A stretch of 64,000 nucleotides of DNA from NCBI RefSeq assembly GCF_001420995.1, contig NZ_CP012184.1, positions 2,216,501 through 2,280,500 on the forward strand. The letters are read 5' to 3'. Positions 6,621 through 15,951 of the stretch are shown here, piece by piece. The position numbers and the translations under genes were made by a program. The notes beneath the pieces are model-generated. The model searched no databases. It was not told where the DNA came from and saw only the letters and a list, made by a program, of their open reading frames with translations. Each line of letters starts with the position of its first letter. Positions within the stretch are counted from its first letter, which is position 1. The stretch is from Pseudonocardia sp. EC080619-01. Lineage in GTDB: Bacteria > Actinomycetota > Actinomycetes > Mycobacteriales > Pseudonocardiaceae.

Positions 6621-8795
6621 TCAGGCGGCCGCGGTGGCCGACTCCCCCTTCGCGGCCCGGTCACGCAGGCTCTGCGGGACGTCGAACCGGTCGCCGTAGG
6701 ACGCCTTGAGCTCGTCCGCGCGCGCGACGAAGCCGGCCGGGCCACCGGGGTAGCCCTCGATGTACTGGAGCACGCCACCGGTCCAGGCCGGGAAGCCGAT
6801 GCCGAAGATCGAGCCGATGTTGGCGTCGGCCACGGTCTCCAGCACGCCCTCGTCGACGCAACGCACGGTCTCGATCGACTCGATGAACAGCATGCGCTCC
6901 GACAGCTCGTGCAGGTCGACGTCGTGGTTCGTCGCGCCGAACTGCTCGCGCAGGCCCGGCCAGAGCCCGGCGCGCTTGCCGTCGGAGTACTCGTAGAACC
7001 CGGCGCCCGAGCTCTTGCCCTTGCGGTCGTACTCGTCGAGCATCCGGTCGATCACCGCGTCGGACGGGTGCGGGGTCCAGGTGCCACCGGCGGCCTCGAC
7101 GCCCTTCTTCGTCTCCTCGCGGATCTTGCGCGGCAGCGTCAGGGTCAGCTCGTCCATCAGCTGCAGCACCGGGGCCGGGTACCCGGCCTGCGACGACGCC
7201 TGCTCGATCGTCTGCGGGTCGATGCCCTCGGCGATCATCGCGACACCCTCGTTGATGAAGGTGCCGATCACGCGGCTGGTGAAGAACCCGCGGGAGTCGT
7301 TGACGACGATCGGCGTCTTCTTGATCCCGAGCGTGAGGTCGAACGCCTTGGCCAGGGCCTCGTCGTTGGTCCGCTCGCCCTTGATGATCTCGACCAGCGG
7401 CATCTTGTCCACCGGCGAGAAGAAGTGCAGGCCGATGAAGTCGTCCGGCCGGTCGACGCCCTTCGCGAGCTCGGTGATCGGCAGGGTCGAGGTGTTCGAG
7501 CACAGCAGCGCGTCCGGCTGGATGTGCTTGGCCGCCTCGCGGAACACCTCCTGCTTGAGCTCGACCGACTCGAACACGGCCTCGATGACGACGTCGCAGC
7601 CGGCGAGATCGGCGTAGTCGTCGGTCGGGGTGATCCGGCCGAGCAGGGCGTCGCCCTTCTCCTGGGTGGTCTTCCCGCGGGAGACGCCCTTCTCGACCAG
7701 GCTCTGCGAGTACGCCTTGCCCTTGTCGGCCGCCTCCTTCGAGACGTCCTTCAGGACGACGTCCCAGCCGGCGAGCGAGCAGACGTAGGCGATGCCCGCG
7801 CCCATCATCCCGGCGCCGAGCACGGCGACCTTGGTGGGCTGCCACTTCTCGGGGCCGTCCGGGCGGGACTTGCCGCCGTTGATCGCGTTCAGGTCGAAGA
7901 AGAACGCCTTGGTCATGTTCTTCGAGACCTGGCCGGTGACGAGCTCGGCGAAGTACCGGCCCTCGATCCGCAGCGCGGTGTCGAAGTCGACCTGGGAGCC
8001 CTCGACGGCCGCGGCCAGGATGTTGCGCGGGGCCGGCATCGGGGCGCCCTTGAGCTGCTTGCGCAGGTTCGCCGGGAAGGCGGGCAGGATCGAGGCCAGC
8101 GACGGGTTCGACGGGGTGCCGCCGGGGATCTTGTACTTCGGCTTGTCCCAGGGCTGCGCGGCCTCCGGGTTCGCCGCGATCCACGCCTTGGCCTTCGCCA
8201 GCACCTCGTCGGGCGTGGTGGCCAGCTCGTCGACGATCCCCAGCTCGAGGGCCTTGGCCGGCTTGTGCCGCTGGCCCTGCGCGAGGACGTTCATGAAGCC
8301 GTTGGCGATGCCGAGCATCCGGGTGATGCGGGTGACGCCGCCGCCCCCGGGGAGCAGGCCCAGCGAGACCTCCGGCAGGCCGTAGACGACGCCCTTGGCG
8401 TCGATCCCGACCCGGTGGTGGCACGCCAGCCCGATCTCCAGGCCACCGCCGAGCGCGGTGCCCGCCATCGCGGCGACGACGGGCTTGCCGAGGGTCTCCA
8501 GCTTGCGCAGCTGGGCCTTGACCTCGGTGACGTTCTCGAACACCTGGGCGCCGTCGTCCGGGCCGGCGGACGAGAGCTGCTCCAGGTCGCCACCGGCGAA
8601 GAAGGTCTTCTTCGCCGAGGTGACGATCACGCCGGTGATGTCGTCCTTCGCGGCGACGAGTTCGTCGACGACCTCGCCCATGGCCGCCTTGTAGCGGTCG
8701 TTCATGGTGTTGGCGCTGCGGCCGGGGTCGTCGAGGGTGACGATCGCGATCCCGTCCGCGTCCTTCTCCCAGCGGACGGCCTTCTGCTCACTCAC
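6621..8795 (-). CDS. fadB: Fatty-acid oxidation multifunctional protein: enoyl-CoA hydratase / 3-hydroxyacyl-CoA dehydrogenase
   Basis: 724 residues, the usual length of actinobacterial FadB. Residues 1-300 are a crotonase domain with FFAGGDLEQL (oxyanion region), GTALGGGLEIGLACHHRVG and catalytic glutamates near 120 and 142. A Rossmann NAD site VAVLGAGMMGAGIA begins near residue 330, followed by SNTSTLP and the dehydrogenase motif GLHFFSPVDKMPLVEII with the catalytic histidine. The C-terminal helical domains complete the HAD fold. The GTG at 8795 is preferred (GGAAGGAA upstream) over longer starts that would run into fadA. It is co-transcribed with fadA 34 nt upstream and together they form the beta-oxidation complex. 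Confidence 0.96.
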   Translation of the reverse strand: MSEQKAVRWEKDADGIAIVTLDDPGRSANTMNDRYKAAMGEVVDELVAAKDDITGVIVTSAKKTFFAGGDLEQLSSAGPDDGAQVFENVTEVKAQLRKLETLGKPVVAAMAGTALGGGLEIGLACHHRVGIDAKGVVYGLPEVSLGLLPGGGGVTRITRMLGIANGFMNVLAQGQRHKPAKALELGIVDELATTPDEVLAKAKAWIAANPEAAQPWDKPKYKIPGGTPSNPSLASILPAFPANLRKQLKGAPMPAPRNILAAAVEGSQVDFDTALRIEGRYFAELVTGQVSKNMTKAFFFDLNAINGGKSRPDGPEKWQPTKVAVLGAGMMGAGIAYVCSLAGWDVVLKDVSKEAADKGKAYSQSLVEKGVSRGKTTQEKGDALLGRITPTDDYADLAGCDVVIEAVFESVELKQEVFREAAKHIQPDALLCSNTSTLPITELAKGVDRPDDFIGLHFFSPVDKMPLVEIIKGERTNDEALAKAFDLTLGIKKTPIVVNDSRGFFTSRVIGTFINEGVAMIAEGIDPQTIEQASSQAGYPAPVLQLMDELTLTLPRKIREETKKGVEAAGGTWTPHPSDAVIDRMLDEYDRKGKSSGAGFYEYSDGKRAGLWPGLREQFGATNHDVDLHELSERMLFIESIETVRCVDEGVLETVADANIGSIFGIGFPAWTGGVLQYIEGYPGGPAGFVARADELKASYGDRFDVPQSLRDRAAKGESATAAA

Positions 8796-8829
8796 TGTGA
8801 TTCGTTCCTTCCGAAGTCCGCTGCCGGTC

Positions 8830-10050
<1,221 letters not shown>

Positions 10051-10147
10051 CCGAACCTCTCGTGGGTGGTCGGGCGCTGGGGTCCAGCGCGAGGCGCGAC
10101 GGGCGCCGTCGCCTCCTACTTACCGGTAGCTTTTGTTACAGCAGCAC

Positions 10148-10212
10148 TGTCACATGGTCAAGGCGCACGCCCGAGTATGTGACAGCATCGATGTCACATC
10201 AAGACTGTCACG
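10148..10212. promoter_or_regulatory. Four TGTCAC(A) half-sites, probable MerR control region
   Basis: TGTCACA at 10148-10154, the inverted TGTGACA at 10178-10184, TGTCACA at 10192-10198 and TGTCACG at 10206-10212. The middle pair forms an 8-bp perfect dyad with a 7-nt gap (10177-10199). The sites fill the gap between the fadA promoter and the MerR -10 box at 10229. Confidence 0.7.
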
Positions 10213-10228
10213 TTCGCGTCCGGGCCCG

Positions 10229-10234
10229 TAACCT
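10229..10234 (+). promoter_or_regulatory. Leaderless -10 box of the MerR gene
   Basis: TAACCT followed by 7 nt and the ATG at 10242. The TGTCACG half-site at 10206 overlaps the expected -35 position. Confidence 0.6.
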
Positions 10235-10241
10235 GCTCGCC

Positions 10242-10985
10242 ATGTCCGCCGCGCCGACCGAGTCCGAGGACCTCCTGACCGTCGACCAGCTCGCCGAGCG
10301 GACCGGGGTCTCGGTGCGGACCATCCGGTTCTACGCGGGCAAGGGCCTCATCCCCGCACCACGGCTGCGCGGCCGCACGGGCCTGTACGACGCCGGGCAC
10401 CGCGCCCGCCTCGAACTGATCAGCGAGCTGACCGGGCTGGGCTTCACCCTCGCCGCGATCGAACGGCAGCTGGAACGGCTCCCGCACGACGCCGGCCCCG
10501 AGGAGCTCGCGCTGCAACGGGCGCTGCTCACCCCGTGGATCCCGGAGAGCGGCGAGGACCTGACCCGCGCCGAGCTGGACCGCCGGGCGGGCCACCGGCT
10601 GTCCGACGCCGACGTCGACACCCTCGCCCACCTCGGCGCCCTCGTCCGGCGCGACGACGGCACCGTCCGCGTGCACGGCGCCATCGCACTGGCCACCGGA
10701 CTGGACGCGCTCGCCTCCGGGCTGCCGCCCGAGCTGTGGCAGCGCGCCCAGGCGGCGATCGAGAAGCACACCGCGGCCCTGGCCGAGGACCTCATGAGCC
10801 TGTTCCAGGACGAGGTGCTCCAGCCCTACCGGGACCGCGGCCGCCCCGCCGACGAGCGCACCCGGCTCGCCGCGGCGCTGTCCCGGCTCAAGCCCGTCAC
10901 CGTGCAGGGCGTCGTCGCGACGTTCGGCCGGGCCGTGAACCGGACGATCCGGGAGCGGGTGGGCGGGACGTCGCAGAACGGGTGA
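10242..10985 (+). CDS. MerR family transcriptional regulator
   Basis: 247 residues. The winged HTH (about residues 12-80) carries LLTVDQLAERTGVSVRTIRFYAGKGLIPAPRLRGRTGLYD, a standard MerR DNA-binding unit, followed by a coiled region. The C-terminal 140 residues form a helical domain without metal-binding cysteines, so a small organic ligand such as an acyl-CoA is more likely than a metal. It is divergent from fadA and a TGTCAC cluster lies between them, so it most likely controls fadAB and itself; this is inferred from arrangement. The start is the ATG at 10242, with a leaderless -10. Longer in-frame starts would overlap the operator region. Confidence 0.88.
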   Translation: MSAAPTESEDLLTVDQLAERTGVSVRTIRFYAGKGLIPAPRLRGRTGLYDAGHRARLELISELTGLGFTLAAIERQLERLPHDAGPEELALQRALLTPWIPESGEDLTRAELDRRAGHRLSDADVDTLAHLGALVRRDDGTVRVHGAIALATGLDALASGLPPELWQRAQAAIEKHTAALAEDLMSLFQDEVLQPYRDRGRPADERTRLAAALSRLKPVTVQGVVATFGRAVNRTIRERVGGTSQNG

Positions 10986-11002
10986 TCACCCGTGGGCCGC
11001 CG

Positions 11003-11008
11003 TAACAT
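11003..11008 (+). promoter_or_regulatory. Leaderless -10 box of the thioesterase gene
   Basis: TAACAT, 6 nt, then the ATG at 11015. The thioesterase can therefore be transcribed apart from the MerR gene ending at 10985. Confidence 0.55.
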
Positions 11009-11014
11009 CGCGCC

Positions 11015-11449
11015 ATGGCGTCGTTCGAGTTCCCGGTCCGGGTGCGCTACCACGAGGTGGACGCGCAGGGTGTCGTCTTCAACGCCTGGTACCTCGCCTG
11101 GTTCGACGAGGCGATGACCGAGTTCCTCGAGTTCCGCGGCCTCACCTACCGCGCGATGCTCGACGCCGGGTTCGACGTCCAGCTCGTCCACACCGAGATC
11201 GACTGGCGGGCCGGGGTGGGCTGGGGCGAGGACGTCGCCGTCGCCGTCTCCACGGCCCGGCTCGGCCGCACGAGCTTCGCCCTCGACTTCCAGGTCCGCA
11301 GCACCGGCGAGGACGGCGAGGTCGTCGTCACCTGCGACTGCCGCACCGTCTACGTGGTCATCGCCGTCGACGGCTCCGGCAAGCAGGAGATCCCGCCGCT
11401 GATCCGGCACGCGCTCGGCGAGCCGGAGCCGATGCTGCCCTTCGCCTGA
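11015..11449 (+). CDS. Acyl-CoA thioesterase, 4HBT (hot-dog) family
   Basis: 144-residue hot-dog fold protein of the YbgC/4-hydroxybenzoyl-CoA thioesterase type. It contains the family signature RVRYHEVDAQGVVFNAWYLAW with the catalytic aspartate D16. It probably hydrolyses acyl-CoA esters in the cytoplasm, which fits the fad genes and MerR regulator next to it. It ends one base before the stop of the convergent fumarylacetoacetase gene. The acyl chain preference is unknown. Confidence 0.92.
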   Translation: MASFEFPVRVRYHEVDAQGVVFNAWYLAWFDEAMTEFLEFRGLTYRAMLDAGFDVQLVHTEIDWRAGVGWGEDVAVAVSTARLGRTSFALDFQVRSTGEDGEVVVTCDCRTVYVVIAVDGSGKQEIPPLIRHALGEPEPMLPFA

Positions 11450-12631
11450 TCAGACCGCGGGCCGGATGCGGCCCCGCACCTCGCCGAGGGAGAAGCGGCT
11501 CCCGTCGGCCGCGGGTGCGGTCGCGGTGAGGACGACCTCGTCGCCGTCGGACAGCCAGCTGCGCGGGGTGCCGCCCGGGAGCATCACCGGGTCCCGGCCG
11601 TTCCAGGACAGCTCCAGCAGCGAGCCGAACTGCTCCCGGCGGGGACCGGAGACGGTGCCCGAGCCGAGCAGGTCGCCCGCACGGAGACCGGCCCCGTTCG
11701 ACGTCAGGTGGGCCACCATCTGCTCCGGCGACCAGTAGAGGTCGGCCGCGGGCGGGGACGAGACCCGGTGCCCGTCGAGGTGCACCTCCAGGCCGATGTC
11801 GAGACCGCGGGCCGGCTCGCGCGGGGACAGGTACGGCAGCGGCGCCGGGTCGTGCGGCGGGAGCGGGACGCGGGCCGCCGCCAGCTCCGCCATCGGCGTC
11901 ACCCACGCCGAGATCGACGTCGCGAACGACTTGCCCAGGTGCGGGCCGAGCGGCCGGGTCTCGAACCCCTGGACGTCCCGGGCCGACCAGTCGTTGAGCA
12001 GCACGACGCCGAAGACGTGGTCCGCCGCGTCGTCCACGGACACCGGGCCGGGAACCGGTCCACCCAGGACGAACCCGAGCTCCGCCTCCAGATCGAGCCG
12101 TCGCGTCGGGCCGAAGTCGTCCGCGCCGCGCTGCCCGGACGGGCGCACCACCGGGCTGCCGCTGACCCGCACCGTCCCCGCGCGACCGTGGTAGCCGACC
12201 GGGAGGTGGCGCCAGTTCGGGGTGAGCGGCTCGGCGTCCGGCCGGAAGATCAGCCCGGCGTTCCGCGCGTGCTGCTCGCAGGCGTAGAAGTCGACGTAGT
12301 CGGCGACGGTGAAGGGCAGGACGGGGACGAGCCCGTCGACCGGCAGCCGGTGCGCCGCGGCCCGCTCGTGGTCGTCGCGCCAACCCCGCAGCCACTCGAC
12401 GACCTCGCGCCAGGCCGGGGCGCCGGCGTCGAGCAGGCGGTCGAGGTTCGGCGCGGTCAGCAGCTCCGGGTGGGGGCCGCGCTGCGCGGTGGCGAGCGAG
12501 CCGACGTCGAGCAGACCGCCGTCGGGAAGCGGGCACACGATCCGTGAGCCGCCGGGGCGACCGGCCCCCGCGACGGCGCCGAGCGCGAGTCCGGGCGGCG
12601 GGCTGGACGGGAGCTGCGGCGCGATCGTCAC
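11450..12631 (-). CDS. Fumarylacetoacetase
   Basis: 393 residues, close to the usual length of two-domain fumarylacetoacetases (aromatic amino acid degradation: 4-fumarylacetoacetate to fumarate and acetoacetate). An N-terminal SH3-like domain (residues 1-110) contains DYVDFYACEQHARN, with catalytic-type aspartate and histidine. The C-terminal FAH domain shows HLPVGYHGRAGTV, DLEAELGFVLGG, GVVLLNDWSARDVQGFE and GKSFATSISAWVTP. The start is GTG 12631, with TACGGT 8 nt upstream, so it is probably leaderless. The gene stands alone: homogentisate dioxygenase is not in the window. Confidence 0.93.
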   Translation of the reverse strand: MTIAPQLPSSPPPGLALGAVAGAGRPGGSRIVCPLPDGGLLDVGSLATAQRGPHPELLTAPNLDRLLDAGAPAWREVVEWLRGWRDDHERAAAHRLPVDGLVPVLPFTVADYVDFYACEQHARNAGLIFRPDAEPLTPNWRHLPVGYHGRAGTVRVSGSPVVRPSGQRGADDFGPTRRLDLEAELGFVLGGPVPGPVSVDDAADHVFGVVLLNDWSARDVQGFETRPLGPHLGKSFATSISAWVTPMAELAAARVPLPPHDPAPLPYLSPREPARGLDIGLEVHLDGHRVSSPPAADLYWSPEQMVAHLTSNGAGLRAGDLLGSGTVSGPRREQFGSLLELSWNGRDPVMLPGGTPRSWLSDGDEVVLTATAPAADGSRFSLGEVRGRIRPAV

Positions 12632-12639
12632 GGCGCCCG

Positions 12640-12645
12640 ACCGTA
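12640..12645 (-). promoter_or_regulatory. Leaderless -10 box of the fumarylacetoacetase gene
   Basis: On the minus strand TACGGT is followed by 8 nt and the GTG at 12631. Confidence 0.5.
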
Positions 12646-12697
12646 CCCGGACACACCGCGATCCGGCCCCCCGCGCTGCACACGTCCGACCGCCCCT

Positions 12698-12836
12698 CGC
12701 ACAGACCGGCTGCCTCCCGGAGGTTGCCTGCCTCCCGCACAGGTTGGCGGCATCCGCACAGGTTGGCTGCCTCCCGCACGGGTCCGGTCTCGTGCGGGAG
12801 CCCGTGAGCCTGTGCGGTTCCGCGAAACCTGTGCGG
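12698..12836. repeat. Intergenic repeat cluster built on CCGCACAGGT
   Basis: This 336-base gene-free gap (12632-12967) holds forward copies of CCGCACAGGTTGGC at 12735 and 12754 and a partial copy at 12698. A perfect 10-bp hairpin follows (CTCCCGCACG, 10 nt, CGTGCGGGAG; 12771-12800), and then inverse copies of CCTGTGCGG at 12809 and ACCTGTGCGG at 12827. Forward copies on the left and inverse copies on the right let the block fold into a large stem. The same core recurs at 15614-15921. No protein-coding pattern is evident. Confidence 0.75.
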
Positions 12837-12967
12837 CTCGCGGTGGGACGGGACGGGCAGAGGGCGTTTCGGTGGCGGGAACCCCGGGCCCCGGTGGTGC
12901 GTTCGTCCTCCGTGCCCGGTTCGGTCGGACCGGGCGTGACTCCCCGATTCCAGGAGGACACCCCCAG

Positions 12968-13519
12968 ATGGGTCTGCTCGACAAGCTCAAGGAGCGCCTC
13001 ACCGGCGGCCAGGCCGAGCCCCGGCAGCACGCCGGGTTCGGCGGAACGCCGCAGCAGCCGCAGGACCCGGACCAGCAGGCGATCGAGCGCTACCGCTACA
13101 TGCTCCGGACCGCCCCGCCGGAGCAGGTGGAGCAGGCGCACGCCGAGGCGTTCGCGAAGCTCACCCCGGAGCAGCGGCAGAAGGTCCTCACCGACGTCGG
13201 CGAGAACGTGCCGGAGTCCGAGCGGGCCACCTCGACCGAGCCGCAGGCGCTGGCCCGGATGGCGACACGCGCCGAGATGCGCGAGCCCGGCACGATGGAG
13301 CGCTCCCTCGGCGGTGGCCGCGGACCGGGCATGGGCGGCATGATCGCCGGCTCGCTGCTGGCCGGCGTCGCGGGTGCGTTCATCGGGACCGCGGTCGCCG
13401 ACGCGATGTTCGACGACTCCGGCGACGCCGGCGGTGAGGACCTGGCCGCGGCCGACGAGCCCCCGGCCGAGGACCCCGGGTTCGACGGCGGGTTCGACGG
13501 CGGCGACATCGACTTCTGA
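12968..13519 (+). CDS. Conserved actinobacterial protein with glycine-rich membrane-like segment, function unknown
   Basis: 183 residues. It starts at the ATG at 12968 behind CCAGGAGGAC (strong Shine-Dalgarno). The N-terminus MGLLDKLKERLTGG is an amphipathic helix. Residues 35-80 form a conserved helical module (AIERYRYMLRTAPPEQVEQAHAEAF, then KLTPEQRQKVL). A single hydrophobic, glycine-rich stretch GMIAGSLLAGVAGAFIGTAVAD lies around 120-141, and the tail is very acidic and ends in GFDGGFDGGDIDF. I recognise it as a recurring actinobacterial hypothetical family but know no function. It may associate peripherally with the membrane. Confidence 0.82.
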   Translation: MGLLDKLKERLTGGQAEPRQHAGFGGTPQQPQDPDQQAIERYRYMLRTAPPEQVEQAHAEAFAKLTPEQRQKVLTDVGENVPESERATSTEPQALARMATRAEMREPGTMERSLGGGRGPGMGGMIAGSLLAGVAGAFIGTAVADAMFDDSGDAGGEDLAAADEPPAEDPGFDGGFDGGDIDF

Positions 13520-13531
13520 GGCGGCGCGGGA

Positions 13532-13562
13532 CCGGCCCGCCCACCCGGCGTGGGCGGGCCGG
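13532..13562. terminator. Terminator hairpin
   Basis: 13-bp perfect arms (CCGGCCCGCCCAC and complement) with a 5-nt loop, 12 nt after the stop at 13519. Confidence 0.8.
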
Positions 13563-13747
13563 GGCCCCGGTCGCCGACACCGCTGCGTCACCGCCGGGGC
13601 GGGCTGTGATCCCGCAGCCGGGGGTAACCCGCGAGTAACACGTGTTTCGCCCGGATCCGGCGAGACAGTGACCCACGACGCATGCCAGAGTCGCGATCCG
13701 AGCATCCGTCCTACCGGACGTCGTCGATGACGAGTGGAGTACAACGA

Positions 13748-14836
13748 ATGGCACAGCAGGTACGCGGGGTCGTTGCCCGCGCCAAGGGCGAGCCGGTGAC
13801 GGTCGAGACGATCAACGTTCCCGATCCCGGTCCGGGCGAGGCCGTCGTGAAGATCCAGGCATGCGGGGTCTGCCACACCGACCTGCACTACAAGCTCGGC
13901 GGGATCAACGACGAGTTCCCGTTCCTGCTCGGTCACGAGGCCGCCGGCATCGTCGAGTCCGTCGGCGAGGGCGTCTCCGACCTCGAGCCCGGGGACTACG
14001 TCGTCCTGAACTGGCGTGCGGTGTGCGGGGTCTGTCGCGCGTGCAAGAAGGGCAAGCCCCACCTCTGCTTCGACACGCACAACGCGAGCCAGAAGATGAC
14101 CCTCACCGACGGCACCGAGCTCTCCCCCGCGCTCGGGATCGGTGCGTTCATCGAGAAGACCCTCGTCCACTCCGGACAGTGCACCAAGGTCGATCCGACC
14201 GCCCCGCCCGAGGTCGCCGGCCTGCTGGGCTGCGGCGTCATGGCCGGGCTCGGCGCCGCGGTCAACACCGGGCAGATCGGCCGCGGCGACTCCATCGCGG
14301 TGATCGGCTGCGGCGGTGTCGGTGACGCCGCCATCGCCGGCGCGAAGCTCGCCGGCGCGACGACCATCATCGCCGTCGACACCGACCCGAAGAAGCTGCA
14401 GTGGGCCGCCGACTTCGGCGCCACCCACACCGTCAACGCCAAGGAGCAGGACGCGGTCGAGGCCATCCAGGCCGCCACCGGCGGCTTCGGCGCCGACGTC
14501 GTCGTCGAGGCGGTGGGGCGCCCGGAGACCTACAAGCAGGCGTTCTACGCCCGCGACCTCGCCGGCACCGTCGTCCTGGTCGGGGTGCCCACCCCGGACC
14601 TGCAGGCGCCGGAGATCCCGCTGATCGACTACTTCGGACGCGGTGGCGCACTCAAGTCCAGCTGGTACGGCGACTGTCTGCCCAGCCGTGACTTCCCGAT
14701 GTACGTCGACCTGTTCCTGCAGGGCCGGTTCCCGCTGGACAAGTTCGTCACCGAGAAGATCGGCCTCGACGACATCGAGTCCGCCTTCGAGAAGATGCAC
14801 CACGGTGAGGTCCTGCGTTCGGTGGTGATCCTCTGA
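13748..14836 (+). CDS. mscR: S-(hydroxymethyl)mycothiol dehydrogenase (mycothiol-dependent formaldehyde dehydrogenase)
   Basis: 362-residue zinc alcohol dehydrogenase, the length of MscR/AdhE2. It oxidises the spontaneous formaldehyde-mycothiol adduct with NAD to S-formylmycothiol and also reduces S-nitrosomycothiol. The catalytic zinc site includes C42 (CGVCHTD) and H63 (GHEAAG). The structural zinc is held by C93, C96, C99 and C107. The NAD-binding motif is [12 protein letters not shown]. The start ATG 13748 fits family alignment; an upstream in-frame start adds an unlikely extension. The stop overlaps the ATG of the MBL gene (TGATG), so both are one operon for formaldehyde removal. Confidence 0.95.
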   Translation: MAQQVRGVVARAKGEPVTVETINVPDPGPGEAVVKIQACGVCHTDLHYKLGGINDEFPFLLGHEAAGIVESVGEGVSDLEPGDYVVLNWRAVCGVCRACKKGKPHLCFDTHNASQKMTLTDGTELSPALGIGAFIEKTLVHSGQCTKVDPTAPPEVAGLLGCGVMAGLGAAVNTGQIGRGDSIAVIGCGGVGDAAIAGAKLAGATTIIAVDTDPKKLQWAADFGATHTVNAKEQDAVEAIQAATGGFGADVVVEAVGRPETYKQAFYARDLAGTVVLVGVPTPDLQAPEIPLIDYFGRGGALKSSWYGDCLPSRDFPMYVDLFLQGRFPLDKFVTEKIGLDDIESAFEKMHHGEVLRSVVIL

Positions 14837-15462
14837 TGGCCCCCGTCGACCACGTCGTCACGTCCGGCACCTTCAACCTCGACGGCGGCAGCTTCGACGT
14901 CGACAACAACGTCTGGATCGTCGGCGACGACCGTGAGGTCTTCGTCATCGACGCCGCCCACGACGCCGTCGCGATCGCCGCCGCGGTCGGCGACCGCCGG
15001 GTCAAGGCCATCGTGTGCACCCACGCGCACGACGACCACGTCAACCAGGCTCCCGCGCTCGCCGACCGGTTCTCCGCGCCGATCCTGCTCAACCCGGCCG
15101 AGATGGTCCTCTGGGACATGACCTGGCCCGACCGCAAGCCCGACGACACGCTCGCCGACGGCCAGGTCCTCTCGGCCGGCGGCATCGACCTGCGGGTGCT
15201 GCAGACCCCCGGCCACTCGCCGGGTTCGTCCTGCCTCTACGCGCCCGAGCTGGGGATCGTGTTCACCGGCGACACCCTCTTCCAGGGCGGTCCCGGCGCC
15301 ACCGGACGGTCGTACTCGTCGTTCGACACGATCATCGAGTCGATCCGCACCACGCTGCTGACCCTGCCCGGCGACACGCAGGTCCGCACCGGCCACGGTG
15401 ACTCGACGAAGATCGGCGACGAGGCACCGCACCTCGAGGAGTGGATCCGCAACGGGTCCTGA
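14836..15462 (+). CDS. Metallo-beta-lactamase fold hydrolase paired with mscR (probable S-formylmycothiol hydrolase)
   Basis: 208-residue glyoxalase-II-like MBL protein with the metal motif THAHDDH (H63, H65, D67, H68), followed by TPGHSPGS and FTGDTLF with later ligands. It is translationally coupled to mscR. The same pair occurs in M. tuberculosis (Rv2259-Rv2260, from memory). Hydrolysis of S-formylmycothiol to formate and mycothiol is the natural second step and is inferred from this fixed pairing. No signal peptide is present. Confidence 0.9.
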   Translation: MAPVDHVVTSGTFNLDGGSFDVDNNVWIVGDDREVFVIDAAHDAVAIAAAVGDRRVKAIVCTHAHDDHVNQAPALADRFSAPILLNPAEMVLWDMTWPDRKPDDTLADGQVLSAGGIDLRVLQTPGHSPGSSCLYAPELGIVFTGDTLFQGGPGATGRSYSSFDTIIESIRTTLLTLPGDTQVRTGHGDSTKIGDEAPHLEEWIRNGS

Positions 15463-15479
15463 CCCGCACGGCGCACACC

Positions 15480-15511
15480 CGGGCCCGGCACCGACCTCGG
15501 TGCCGGGCCCG
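15480..15511. terminator. Terminator hairpin of the mscR operon
   Basis: 15-bp perfect arms with a 2-nt loop at 15495-15496, 18 nt after the MBL stop. Confidence 0.85.
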
Positions 15512-15613
15512 CGCCGTGCCACGGCCCGCTCGTACCGAGCCGGCCCACAGCAACCCACCTCGCGCGACCCGCCCGCACTGATACCGCACCCGCCCAGACC
15601 GGTCGCGCCGATG

Positions 15614-15921
15614 CCGCACAGCCTCCACGGCAGCCGCACAGGTACGCGGCCCCCGCACAAGACCGATCCTGCGCGGGAGGCCGTCAACCTGTGCGGCAGC
15701 AGCGGCGCCGCTCTGCGCGCGCCCCGCCCCGCGCCGCGCCGCACCGCCGAGCCCAGCCGCGCCGCCGAGCCGAAGGCGCCCCCACCACCGGCCGGCCCCG
15801 CCGACGAGTCCCGTGGAGCCGACGAGAACCCGTGGATCCGCACGGGTTCGGCAACGACCGCGCGGGTTCTCGGGCTGCCGCACGGGATCGGCCCTGTGCG
15901 GGAAGCCTCCGACCTGTGCGG
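15614..15921. repeat. Second intergenic CCGCACAGGT repeat cluster
   Basis: The 489-base gap 15463-15951 holds a terminator and then this block. Forward copies are CCGCACAG (15614), CCGCACAGGT (15634) and CCGCACAA (15653). Inverse copies are AACCTGTGCGG (15686-15696) and ACCTGTGCGG (15912-15921). Between them lies a nested dyad (GAGAACCCG ... CGGGTTCTC enclosing AACCCGTG ... CACGGGTT, about 15825-15871). An apparent 175-codon frame through it translates to a low-complexity Pro/Arg/Ala product and is not believed. The middle part, 15700-15820, shows nothing else. Confidence 0.7.
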
Positions 15922-15951
15922 CTGATTGGTCGGGCGGCCGGTGAGGTGGGG

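Noticed and set aside
10177..10199. A CRP/GlxR site (TGTGA-N6-TCACA)
   Set aside because: The half-sites are right but the gap between TGTGA and TCACA is 11 nt instead of 6, and a third and fourth half-site follow the same phase. A MerR array is more likely.
11450..14803. A 1117-codon minus-strand frame spanning fumarylacetoacetase to mscR
   Set aside because: The upstream two thirds is the antisense shadow of mscR and the 12968-13519 gene. The fumarylacetoacetase start is at 12631.
15398..15925. A 175-codon plus-strand frame in the repeat gap
   Set aside because: It begins inside the MBL gene and runs through a terminator and the CCGCACAGGT repeats. The translation is Pro/Arg/Ala low complexity with no ribosome site.
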